This document shows positions 34,990-47,100 of a DNA stretch of 64,000 nucleotides, one piece after another (position 1 is the stretch's first letter; each line of letters starts with the position of its first letter). Below the pieces are notes generated by a model that saw only the letters and a program-made list of their open reading frames with translations, was not told the origin of the DNA and made no database searches. The stretch comes from Fasciolopsis buskii. Its lineage: Eukaryota > Platyhelminthes > Trematoda > Plagiorchiida > Fasciolidae. The stretch is taken from positions 1 to 64,000 of the forward strand of contig LUCM01007732.1 of assembly GCA_008360955.1 (NCBI GenBank). The letters are read 5' to 3'. Position numbers and translations under genes: made by a program.

Positions 34990-35380
34990 GATTGCACCTA
35001 CACGAGTCAGTCCATTGGTTCAATATTTCATGCTTTTTCCCATATCGTCGACTGGCCACCTTAATTCATCGTCCAACCTCACCCTACATCCCTTAATCAG
35101 CCGCCGAGGATGGCGTAAGACGAGACAGTCTTTCTGTGGGCGTGGGAGGAACGTCCCAATCACCGTGCCTCTCCAAAACTTTGAATCCTGTAACCCATTA
35201 CTGTACGCCTAACATTTGATTTTTATTCATTGAATCTTTCCAACTTATTCTGCAAATGGTGTAAAGACGACGGTGTTCAAACCTCGCTAGTCTCTTCGTA
35301 CATCTCCTGCTCTGAATGACCCTGTTTCCGAGCCGTACAACATAATTGACCTCACTAGTGTTGTGTATAGTCGGTCTTGG
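34990..35380 (-). mobile_element. RTE-type LINE fragment, C-terminal region (minus strand)
   Basis: The minus strand reads DRLYTTLVRSIMLYGSETGS and FRAGDVRR (about 35290-35373), then after a frame change RLARFEHRRLYTICRISWKD and on, then a decayed MKY.TNGLTRVG-like stretch near 35000. The order is that of the RTE C-terminus seen at 24790-25300. Stops and frame changes show that it is dead. Confidence 0.75.
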
Positions 35381-36005
35381 ATGACTGAAAAAATTTTGGA
35401 ATTCGACAATCTACTGAAATATGTACATATAGCTCATCGTTTCGATTGGCACTATACCTGAGCATCGATACTTACTGGATTAGTCATAATTACATCAAAT
35501 TTTCTAACCGTTTGCAAATTTGTCCAAATCAGAAAAAATCATTCGGATTTTCACTTTCTTTTCGATAAATATGAAATGCACTGGGTATACACTACGGTGA
35601 TCTAAAGAAGAATGGCCGATAAAAAATGGCAGCGCATCGATCAACGTGGAGCGTGGTTTGAACATCATGTATTTCATATATTTCCATAGGATTTTCCGTA
35701 TGAATTCGTGTCAGTTATAATCGATAGATACGCCGTTTCTTGAATACTTTGTTTGAGAGACTAAAATTCTATAAATTGGTGAAAGTAGAACTTACCAATC
35801 ATTAGGTGGTTCGATAACATCCAATCTGGATTTTTTAATAAGAGTGGTGATATTTATCAAACCGGGGAAGGATAAACAGATGTTGATCTGTTCATCTATC
35901 TGTCATGATAGATTCTGCTACTGCGTGCCCGTGGTCAATGGATTCAGTTGGGTCGGTGTTTGATCTACTTAGAAAAACAAGTCGACTAGTAAACCTAGCG
36001 GACGT

Positions 36006-36032
36006 TTGTGTGTGTGTGTGTGCGTGCACGGG
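36006..36032. repeat. TG microsatellite
   Basis: Short TG run followed by GCGTGCACG. Similar short TG runs occur at about 32821-32839 and 39571-39582. Confidence 0.7.
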
Positions 36033-36599
36033 TAGATATGTTTCTGTGCTCTTGTGTACATGTGCTGACATTTGTGTTAGAGTGGGGGGAATCAGGAAAG
36101 TTAGTTACTTTCGGGGGAAGATAGTACACCTGGATGAGATCGATGGGCTATTTTTTCCCGTTCGCCTACTTGTTGTTACTCAGCGAAGACTTAGGATAAA
36201 GAACTAATGAACTCGTAGAATGAGACAAGAGGCACCCGAAATTGACAATGTACAGTGCATTCTTTTGCTCCGTTTGTAAACCATCTGCAGCCGAGAAGGT
36301 CACATTCCGAACACGAGATTGTTCTTAATTCAGACGAAGTCGTGTATATTTGTTCGGGATGCATTTGTATATTGGATGTGTAAAATATTCTTGCTGAACT
36401 GGATTTGATCGAAACCGAACTGTGTTCTAGTAAAAGTATGGAGTAAAGTAGATGGGTTTAATTACTTCGAACGATGAAACCTACCAAGTGGTCTTGTGTC
36501 GGTTGAATTGTCCTTGAGTATACAGAACGTGGTCACTATGGTCACTGAAAACGAAGTATGTGTGAAAATAAGTCATGTTCGAACACAATTCTCTTCATA

Positions 36600-36915
36600 C
36601 TATGCTTAGAATGTGTTGGGAGAATTTCGTGGGTAACTCAGAAGTAAGGCGTTAGGGAAGTGGATCTAGCAATTCGATATTTAGAATAGGGATACTGGTT
36701 GTGAATAGACTGAGGTGGTTGGGAAATATTTTGTGCTAGGTCACAGACAGACTGCCTTGTTTTATGCCGTTCTCCGAAGGAGATAAATTTTGGGAAATGG
36801 TTCGCAGTGGGTAGTCGATAATATGGAAAAAGTATGAAATCGTGAATCATTGGACGGGCTGACGTAAGTTGAGTTAGACTGTCGGATTGGAGGTTCACGT
36901 GATCCCCCATTGAAG
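36600..36915 (+). mobile_element. RTE-type LINE fragment (decayed)
   Basis: The end (36825-36905) shows a KSMKS...LT.VS.VRLSDW-like pattern. The first part (GTGGGTAACTCAGAAGTAAG, then GACAGACTGCCTTGTTTTAT) matches 43975-44105. The pair are therefore copies of the same element. Confidence 0.5.
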
Positions 36916-37550
36916 CGGTGTTTGGCGACCGTGTTTGGTATGGCTCGTTGTTGCAGCCAGTGGCGTTCTCGCTCTTGGAATTTTCTACTCTGTCTTGTAG
37001 CTCCGTTTTTATTCTCGGATTTGGTCCTTCGCTATTTCTCGTTCTCTTCTTTCCCTTTTAAGTCACGTGAGTGCTGTGAGATAGAAAACAAACCCTGGCC
37101 TGTTGGAACTTGATTAATAGTAGCAACAATTGCACTGTGGTGCTCTTTGAGGAGAGTTTATTCATCCTTTTGAAGTTCGATGAATTTTCTCGTCTCGTGC
37201 CGAAACCATTTGCCTCAGGGGAAGCATTTGAACTTGCTTTAAAACACACATTCACATCAATGCGGCAAGATCCCTGTGTTTTCCTCTCGGCAAAACCCAA
37301 TAGATACCCACATTGTGAAGCTTGTTGAACAGAAGGGTACTGGCAACTGTTCTGCCTGTGAAGAATTTCCGGCAATCCCTTAAATGTTATGTGAACATTC
37401 TCAAATTATTTCATTTCATAGCAATTTGTGTTGATCTTGTTACTTGATATTCTATTGTTCACACCTTGTGTCTTCGATATTCGAAACTGCCGATGAAATA
37501 TTCAAGTATTGATTAAAATGCAAACTTCTTAACCCACGGAAGTTTTTCAT

Positions 37551-37590
37551 ACAATACAATACAATGCGACACAGTACAATACGGTATTGC
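37551..37590. repeat. CAATA pentanucleotide run
   Basis: Several ACAAT units. The same unit, as TATTG, ends the tRNA-like SINE at 51476-51690, so this may be the tail of a + strand copy whose body is too decayed to confirm. Confidence 0.5.
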
Positions 37591-38789
37591 CTAGCCTCTA
37601 CCATACCAGCCAAATGACACACCTCACTAAAAGTTTGACGTATTTGTCGTTTCATATCTGTTGCACTATAGTTTGCAGCAGTCATACAACCGAATGATAT
37701 TGTTCTAACGACATGGGAAGAATCTCCAAACACAAAGACATTACCTACGAGGGCGCAGTGTCCAACACGATAGCTTCTGATCGACAAAGGTTAGAGGGCC
37801 AACATCACAAGTTAGCGGTCTTAGATCTTGCACTGCCGGTCAGCTTCCCTAAACTGGCGGAGTGCGATTGGGCGCGACGCTACTTACTGAACTTTGTGCT
37901 TCCGTGATGAAATAGTTAGAGGCAAAGAATGAAAAATTCAAAAGTATTAGCTTATCGTTCATGTTAAGGCGCCTACCCGAAATTTTCATGCACGAAGTTG
38001 GTGCCATTTTCATACATTTGATAATGAGTCCCACCATGATATTGGTATTTGCTCTGTCCGCAAACCGGTGCATCCAGCCAAGTGAGAACAGTCGGTAAGG
38101 CCGATGAATATAGGCGTCATACAAACTTATATTCTTTGTTTAGATTGCCTGATTTAAACACTTCAACCACGTGAAAATTCCGTTTCAATTTTGTTCAATT
38201 ATCCAAGCCAGTTGGTTATTAGAGACCGAATACAAATGACCAATTTAGGCATGAAGAAATTAGACATATCTCAGATTATGATGGATAGAAGGCAGTCAAT
38301 CTCATATGAGCACCGTAAGTGTATTTCACTTCAAATACTAATTCATACTAAACGAATTTATGCGAATTGCCTGACTCCCGAGTCGCGAAAAACACTTCAT
38401 GAGACCCATAGAGTATATGGAACCCAAACGAAAGGAATTGTAAAGTCACATTCTATTGACAATTGGAGAAAATCAACACCTACTTTCATTTTATTTTCTT
38501 TCGCCATTCAATTGTTCGGATGTAACCTGTTGTATGATCCGGTTGTTTGGGATATGGATTTGAATAATTACAACAAGAAGAACGAAAAATGAATTATGAT
38601 TGTATGATTGCGTCTTATTTCATTCTATTTTATTCCAATCTGCAACTATTATGAAAAGCTTCAAGAAGGGCCTCATGATCAGTTGAGAGGTGCCCAACGC
38701 AGGAGAGGTACATCTACTCGCGAAAACCCAAAACACTGGATAGTTTTCTGAATTATTTACTCTAATTGAAGTGGTCGGACGGCTACGTT

Positions 38790-38955
38790 CGTGGGGTTTG
38801 TACAGAGAGGTTGCATGTTCGAATCCTCCCACCGGCGGTAAACTCGTTCCTCCCCCCGGTCTGGCAGCCCTCTGTTGGCCACCGGCCGCTGTAAATAATG
38901 TATACTGTTATTTCATTAGTGAATAAAGCAAAAATAAAAGAATACAAGTAGTTGT
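38790..38955 (+). mobile_element. SINE family A copy
   Basis: Contains GCATGTTCGAATCCTCCCAC (B box), CGGCGGTAAACTCGTTCC, TGGCAGCCCTCTGTTGGCCA, and the 3' end AATGTATACTGTTATTTCAT, then TAGTGAATAAAG and an A-rich tail. Confidence 0.8.
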
Positions 38956-40699
38956 GATTGAAAATCAGTAGCAAGCAACGGCCTAATATGACTATGAGAG
39001 GAAAAACAGGATCAATTTATCTCTAGTTGGACAGAGAGAAGAAGTTCGTACTAGAAACAACCAAGTGGAGACTTACAAACTATAGCCGAATACCACAGTC
39101 AGGGAATTTCTTGCATTTGGACTTTTTCCGCCTTTTGTTTAATCCTTCCAAGTTGTAATCTTGTAATTTTTCTCGTCCTAACCCATTCCTCACATTATTT
39201 CGGGACTATGTCAAAATTGTTAGAAATTATGTCTAATCTATTTGGAAGTATCATTCAGCGATCTTTTTGACATCTCATTTGTATTATGTGTAAAAGGTGA
39301 TCCATCTTACAGAGGTACATTTGTGCATACTTTCTGCAAGGTGCTACACTTTCCTGTGCATTGTTCTACAATCTGGCAGCAGATGTACCCTTGAGATGTC
39401 TTGCAAAACAAGCAGATTCTTACCCAGTTCTCATTATTTTCGGCATGAATCCGAATAATTCTAGCACAATACCAAAATGTGGCTGGACGAGGTAAAGTGT
39501 TGGATTCTGCGAGATAATTTGGTATAGTAATGTATGGAATGCAAACTTAATCTGGCGAACTCAGGTAATGTGTGTGTGTGTGTTTCGCTTGGAGTTGTTT
39601 CAGTTTATTTCTGAGATTAATCTATTCGTTGTGTCCAAACAAATGATCATGCAAGTATGCACCCACAAACTCACCTATAATCAATGAGCGATGCTCCAAA
39701 TAGGATATTCATCGAACTGCATCACATGAAAGCCCATCTCGTAATGCCTGAGTCAGTTATAACTTTTCGACCGCATGATTCGGTTACTCAGAGTTTCTGC
39801 TCCCGGAACCAAATCACTCCAAGATATATGCGCCTATGTGTTTGTCACTTGCAGACTGTCGATACCTCTGCGCCGACTCAACATCATCTGCCTGCCGGAC
39901 ACGCCCACAAACGACATATTTGATAAATAAAAATAATTGACTTTAAGTGACTGTAAAGTATGAATAAGCCGTCAGTATTTATCCTATTCATCGTTAGCTG
40001 AAACTTCTCAAATGGTTTTTCTATGTTAATTCCCAAATAACCAATGTTCGGTTTCCAGTGATTTTACGATATAGTGTAAAATGTTTGATAAAAATAACGT
40101 GTCAGACAGTGCCATTTTTGATGAAACATTTGAATGCTGGAGTGGGGAATTTCCTATTACACTACCGTATGCTTGTTCGAATGGATTTCGGAGCAAGACG
40201 CCTCGTATATCACATGTTTTATCATCTTGTTTCTCAATATGGCCGGTTGGTTGAGAATAGTTCGAATCGGTAAGTTCACTATGTTCTTCCGGAACAGTGC
40301 CACAAACTGGAATGATATTATCCAGGGGGATGTCATTCCACTAGTTGGAGACATCTCTGATCGTTGTCATCTTTTTGGATGAGGAGGCAAGGATGGAGAG
40401 GATTGAAGAAGGACTAAAATTTCAGGTGCTGAGGCACCAATGCTCTGCCATAAGCTAATCGATTCCGTTTCCAGGTCAACTTGAATCGTCAGTCCTCAAC
40501 TATCTACAGAACAAACGGCTCAAAAATGCCTCGGGGAAGAGAAATTTCCTCCTCCAGTTTCATCGACTGATCGACTGACTGACCCACCAGGCGAACGACA
40601 GATAAGACGATCGATCGAGCTTCTAGTTCGTCTTCCTAGTGGGACTGCTTACGGGATGTTTGCTCGATATAAACCTGTTCGCATGCGCTCATCATCATC

Positions 40700-41051
40700 A
40701 TCGGCCTGATAAGGGAACAGTTGCTGATCCCATTGGTGTGGTGAGGGAACAACAGCTGACTACTGAGGGAGAGAGCGAGGGCGAGAGGGAGCGAGCGAGA
40801 ACAAGACTGTAGTAGTCTGCATATAGGACAGACCGACTTAGATGCTTGCTCCACGTCCAATCACATTAGGATAAAATACTCCAACCAGGAACCCTTTTCA
40901 GACGCTAACCTTATTGGATCGATACTACCTTAATCCTGTCTCACGTAATACATTTCACCAGTTCCAGTAGCAATAGAACAGCGTCATTCAGTTAGACGTT
41001 TCTCTGCTTTCCGCGCGTCCACTAACCATACGACACATTGTTCTACGGAAA
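40700..41051 (+). promoter_or_regulatory. Probable upstream region and 5' UTR of TPRG1L
   Basis: Directly upstream of the start codon are a purine-rich GAGA-type tract (about 40762-40806) and sequence free of recognised transposons. No TATA box or initiator can be assigned. The extent of the 5' UTR is not visible. Confidence 0.3.
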
Positions 41052-41195
41052 ATGAATTTTTCGGAAGTACTCAAGAAAATTCCCACACCACAGGTTTCGA
41101 TGCCTCACATGCCAGGTATCCCGAAATTGAATACCAGTAGCATGGCTGGTACCGGTCAAGAAGAGTTGGGCAAACCGCCCATGAATATGACACAG
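41052..41195 (+). CDS. TPRG1L: TPRG1L exon 1
   Basis: 48 codons starting MNFSEVLKKIPTPQVSMPHM and ending NMTQ, with donor CAG/GTGAGC. The reading frame is open, but the N-terminus is variable in the family, so the start is chosen from the ATG and the phase match to exon 2. Confidence 0.75.
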
Positions 41196-44100
41196 GTGAG
41201 CTTGAACCTTTCGTCTGATTGTGATCCGGGATAAATAGAATGTATGCCCGCATGAATGATGTCAAAACTTGATTCTAATATACAGAGTGGAAAACATATG
41301 GTAAATGAATCTTGTGCGCGCCAGAAATCCATTTGGTTTGAGGAAATTAAAACAAGATTGTTGACATGACTGCACATCATGTCCTTTTAACTTCATCTCG
41401 AATCATGTGGTGAAGTTCAGCAAACGGTTAAGAGCCCGTCACGTAGCCTAATGGCTAAGACTTTCGTCCCGGGTTCACGTCTCAGTTTGAGGTGTTGACT
41501 ACGCACTGCTTATGATTCTTATCAAGGATGGAAGAGCTGTGCATTGAGTGTTTCCATGATTTCTTAGTGCCCAGCTGAAAGTCGTGCATATCATATGGTG
41601 AATTGTTTTATGATAAAATTCAATCTCCTACCACTGATACATTAAAAGTACTATTGTCACTCAACGCAAACATCCATTCGTTTTGACAACATTTTGATAA
41701 CAATAATAGTAATAATAATACCATCCATAAAGTTGATTGGGAAGGAATTCAAGAAGTCTCGTTAATTCTCACCGGAAAGGCTGAAACTTTGCCAGTACCG
41801 TAAACTCGTTCCACTCATTCTTGCAACAAAGATTATTCAACATGTCTCATCCTATTAGAGTGAAGGAATTAGGTTCATCTCTCAAAGACTCGCGTTTATC
41901 GCCAGCACTGTCTGGACTGATGCCCTTCCATTAATGGCTTGTACATGGTATCAGTATTACAGACACAACAGTCGAATAGTATAGACGAACATGTTTGTCG
42001 CATTACGTAGCAGCTCCGGGCATCTGTTCTGTCCTCTGACAGAATATGACAGTGATTGGACGATCTATCTAGCAAATTTTCAGTCTGAAGTTCACTGGTT
42101 CGAATTCGCCCTAAATCGGTCTCCCGACTACTTGGTAGCCTCCAGTTGATTGTGACTCCCTTCCTGATAAGAAAATGCTCTATGTATGATGCACAATGAA
42201 GTTAAGTTGAAAAAGTGAAGAAAAACGTAACCTAAAATTCCAAAGATGTCTTTCGCACGTGCAGTAGTTCATTAAGCACGATAGGAAACGGAACTGATTT
42301 TAACAAATAGTCGGTAATTAACCAGTACACAATAACTAATAAAATGAGAATGTTTCAGAAATTTCAATCTGTTTTTATTGCAAAAATAAAGATTTATGTC
42401 CGGGTTCTGACAGCCGGAGAAAAAACAATTTTCAAGTCACTTCTAAATGGCAGCTTACTTTGCATTCCAAGATAGCCTGATGTCTACAATGCGAACGGCC
42501 CATGAATTCTGAGCTGCACGTTGCTGCACAACCGTTTTTTTTCATGCTTCGGTGGCTAAACCTCGGATGATCGTTTTCACCTCCGGTCTCAATTGAAACA
42601 CTAGCCTTGAGTTTTGCCATCATCCGAGCTCATCACTGATGCACATCATTCACCGTATACGCTGTTCGAACTCAGACTTTCCAGCTGGAAGGCGTGTGCG
42701 TGTGTGTTACCATTGTGTCGCCAGCTGCCCTCCCTACCAATCAAAATTACCGTGCTAAGTTTGTTTCCGAAAGGCAGCCAACCAACCATAGAAAACAAAT
42801 GCCGCATAGTACGAATGAGAATGTGCAACCTGAATATGTTTTAATCACAACAAAATTGGAGTCTGTGGCTCCCTGAATGTTAGACTGACCGAATGATCTC
42901 AGATTTGTGCCTGAAAAAATTCCGAAGGGCAATCATTCAGACATAGACAACGAATTCTGCCGCGCTTAATTGTCAAGTAAATATAATTTGTAGGATTAAC
43001 CTAAGTATGAAAAGTCTTTGATCTGGGCAAGATTCAAACCCGCGCTTGGGCGCAACCCATGTATCTTGACCTCCTATACTCAACAAGCTGAGCTAAGTGC
43101 TCTGCAGTTCACGGGATCCGCTGAAACACTGACTGATCATCCTTCGCCGCACTCAGCTTCTTTTCAGCTCATTATTTAGTTGACAATGTTGGTTTGGACA
43201 AAATTGAACTTTTAAGATCAACTGATCCCAATCAAAAATTGTGATTGAAATTCCATGAATCGGACAAATGTTAGAGTAGACTGGCCTTCGGGTGTGCACT
43301 TGGCAAGGTAATATTCCGGTAATGCATAATAACCACTCAATTGGTACAGAAGCACGGGACCAGAAGTTCAATAGAGCAGATCGTGGAGGACAGTGTGACG
43401 TAGATTTTCTACTTATTGGCCTTACACCTGTCCGCGGTCTTCCTTTTACGTTGGTTCCATCCCGTCACCAGTATGCCTGTAGTGGGCCTGCCAAACAATC
43501 CTCCCGGTAGCTGAAACACCAGCCACTGTTTCACAGATCACCGCGTCGCTATTTGAATCCGACTAATAAGGGAAAGAGGGAATTTTCTCGCCCCAGTTAA
43601 CGCAAACGTAATTTGGCCACTTGACAAACTTCCCGTCCGTTTTATCGAAAATAAAGAAAAAACCGAAAATCAGACCCTGTACAGCAAGGAAATGTAGTGA
43701 AAATCACCTGAAAACCAATCAGTTATAAAACGTTAAAATTGCTGGGAAATGATATGCAACTTTTATAAAATCTTAGATGCAACACAATCTTCAATCGGCA
43801 GAGTTTGCTTGAAATCCGGTTATCAGTCGAAGGTAGAGTATACATGATAGTTGTGAGACTAGTACAGCCCCACAGCTGCGCAACGTGAGCGTTGAGAACG
43901 GATGTGCAAAGACTTCTGGTATTCGGGCACCGAAGTCTTCGTAATTTTAATGGACACTGGTGGGGAAATTTTGAGTAACTCAGACTTTAGACCTAGGGTA
44001 CTGGGTCCTAGGATCCGATCTTCGGAACAGTTGCTGAATCAGATTAGCCTAACGTGATTGGGAGAAAATTTGTGCAAGCGCACAGAACAACTGTTTCATT

Positions 44101-47100
44101 GTATACCGCTAGTCAGTAACATGATAACAGAGTATGAAAGCTTTAACCCATGGACTGGCTCGTGTAAATGTAGATGAATTACCAGGTTAGGGTCAGCAGT
44201 GGAATGTCTGAATGTCACAGTCAGTAGGGATCTTGCATTCAGAATATTTTCTCGTTGATACAGTTGTTCAAATGATTATTTTGGGGTCGTTTATTCACTA
44301 TTCCTCGTTTTTTTGGTTGAATAGATGTGAACTAACAACCGAAACGGGATCACTTTTGCCTAAATTTATTGGTTCAAAAGAACAAGCTGATCTCAACGGT
44401 ACTGAACTGAACTGAACCGAACTGAAATAACCAAGCTATTTGGTGGTAGAAGCAATGACTCATCAGTTGATATGAACGCCTAATTTACAATTCGGAAACA
44501 ATGGAAACAGAATGTGACTGACTTTCTTCTGGCGTGCTAATATTCAACAGTCGTAGATATTTAACGCACTCAAACAGTACATGGACTGTGGTAGGACACC
44601 AAATCATGGTCGTGCTTGTCAATGATGAATAGGTGCTCTTTGATGTGTTAGCGTCCAGTCAGCCGTCCGGAAGTTGTCCGATTGGCGTAGTGTTTAAGAA
44701 GTTCGATTCACAGTCGTTTTTGCCAACAGATAGGCATCAGTGATAACTACTTATAAGCAGAATGAGACAGCAATGCAATGATCATTGTTTTAGAAAACCA
44801 AAAGAGGTGAAAAACGTTTGCTCTATTTCGTCTCGGAAGCGTTCAATATATCGGTCGCTGGCGTACGTTCCGCGTAACTAGTGAGAATAGTGAGTTGGAA
44901 TAGGTGTAGGGCAGTTTTTTATCGCACAAATTAATTTCTTCTGGTTAGCGCTCATTTATTGATCAATCCCCTGGCTAATCCGATTCTCCTTTATCAACTG
45001 TTCTTATGATAAGTCATTTTCGTGCAAACGAATGCCGGCTCTCTACCAGAATAATGGACTCGAAAATTTATCACTCAATACTCTTATCGATATCACTGTG
45101 AAAATCGCTTCTTACAAGTGCCATTCAGTTGTTTCGCACACTTGTCAAGAGGAAAGAAACCTCTCAGGACAGTAATAGAAAAACAACAAATTCCTTTTAA
45201 GGAAATATCAAATCACGGGGGGGGGGGTAGAAATCAACTGGAAATGTATTCGCACCTCAGATGAATCACAAACGACTATCAGACGGTAGTGTGCACGTGA
45301 AAAAATTGTTCTCGTGAGGATTGTGAGGGTAAGGCTTTGAAAGTATCCCGAAAAGTTCAATTTGAACACGTTGTGTTTCCTATATTATTCCGCTAAAATA
45401 TTCATCAGTTCATATCTGAAGGGAGTTTTAAATTAATGAAAATGTGCTATCTCGTACAGGAAAGCAAACATAAGGATTTCGAACCCAAACAGACAAATGG
45501 GGTTCCCATTGGAATTGTTTTGCCTAGACATTTTGTACATCCGCTAGAATCTGATCAAGTGAATGCTTTGAGCATTTAATAAAGTCTGCTTCGCAAAAAA
45601 CCAAGTGAAGCACGGCCCCGATTTGTCACGGTGTGCTCTAATTAAGAGACAATGAAGTGTTCCTATAGATATTGATCGTGGCGAGTACAGAAAAAAAAAT
45701 GGATCGTGTGAAAATAACCGAACCGCATTTTGAAAGGTCATCGTGCAGCGTATGGGTGGGGTTCGAAAGTACTTCTGCGAGGAAACTTTTCGCAGGTGAA
45801 CTGGTGTTGATCCCACAGTTTAATGTACAACGAAAGACATGGTTGATAACTAGTACTTCCCGGCTGAGTATTGTAAAGTCTTTCTTAAGTAAGCCTTTAA
45901 AAATAACGTGACCTGTAAAGAAGGATTGGAAAAACACAAGTGCAGGTGGTATTTTGTTCTCATTTGTGTGTCAAAGCTTTTTGATTTGAAATGACAACCG
46001 TCGGAGATTTTTTCCACAAACGGAAGTGTAAGAAGTCTACTTCAGAGTTTATACTAATAGTATTTTTAACAAGGGACCTGGGGCAGCGAAATGTTTCCGG
46101 TTTGAGAAGTAGGAGGAATTTTGGGGCAGAATTTAATACAGACGAATGGTCTAAGTGCGAACAACGTACACATTTCATGGATACTCCTTAGTTCATACGA
46201 GTATGATGTATAAGGGGCGGGACGTCGTCTAAAGTGGACTCGCAAACTGAAATGGATCGTCAGGACGATTCATAGCACAGCATAGACGCTTAAAATCATC
46301 ACGCCATTGGTCGGGAACCGAAAACATGCTTAGCGATGTTAATCGGGGAAGTAAATGAGTCCATCATAACTGCAATCCCGTGCCTTAGTAGAGCTGAAAG
46401 TAGACCGTCAGAACCTGCCCATGGAGCAATTTTAGTGATACGAAGAAGCTAAAACACATGTTCCTACGAAAAAGTAATAACTGCATATCATCACCCTGTT
46501 CAGACGTGACTGGGGTATAATTAGAAGGATGGGTAGCTGATTAAGCAGTCAGCAACCAAAGAACGCATCACATATCGCTTATTCTTCCCTCAAAACAGTC
46601 GAGCGTCTTGCCAAAAGGACTTACTATTGTTTTCACCCAGGAGGTGGATCGAAATATCATGTCGTTACGCTCGATTTTATCTTTTATTAGGGTGGAAATA
46701 TATCTTACACGTGGATTTTCACGTGATTTGTAGAGGAATTCTAGTCCTATCCGCAGGAACTTCTCTAGTTGGTAGAAGGGTGATAGCCAATACCAAAGAT
46801 CCCATTACCCGTTTCTAAGGAAAGCCTGACATTATCAGTTGGCAAGGGTTTGAAAGAAGTCATGCAGATGCGTGTGAAGATTTTAAGAAATGTGGTTGTC
46901 GTGTGAAGGCATACGGAGGCGAACGGGGTTTGTTTTGCTTGCTGGAATGAACAGAAAGAAAACCATGGGTATGCCTAAAGCTTTGGTAAGAACAGACAGT
47001 GGTCACTCGTTGAAATTTGCAGGCGTAATTTCAAAGGGAACAATTCGAATATTTGGTGACGATCAATTAAAGTGGAGTCTCCTCTAGGGGGAGGAATACG

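Larger units (their letters stand above)
29761..40980. other. Intergenic region between VPS52 and TPRG1L
   Basis: No host gene is supported here. It holds the SINE, LINE and simple-repeat entries listed below. 32000-33300, 34400-35000, 35400-35900, 37000-37500, 38000-38780 and 39000-40500 hold only short open frames without motifs. Confidence 0.6.

Noticed and set aside
38191..38592. 133-codon + frame between the genes
   Set aside because: It begins at a non-ATG codon, has no motif, and no splice or promoter evidence.
39684..39923. Frame with IELHHMKAHL, briefly considered as the VPS52 C-terminal exon
   Set aside because: The true terminal exon is at 28859-29005, with a proper acceptor, phase and an HHIM motif.
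45638..45937. Minus-strand 99-codon frame as a gene
   Set aside because: It lies inside a decayed CR1/Jockey-type LINE and matches the second copy at 22814-23284.
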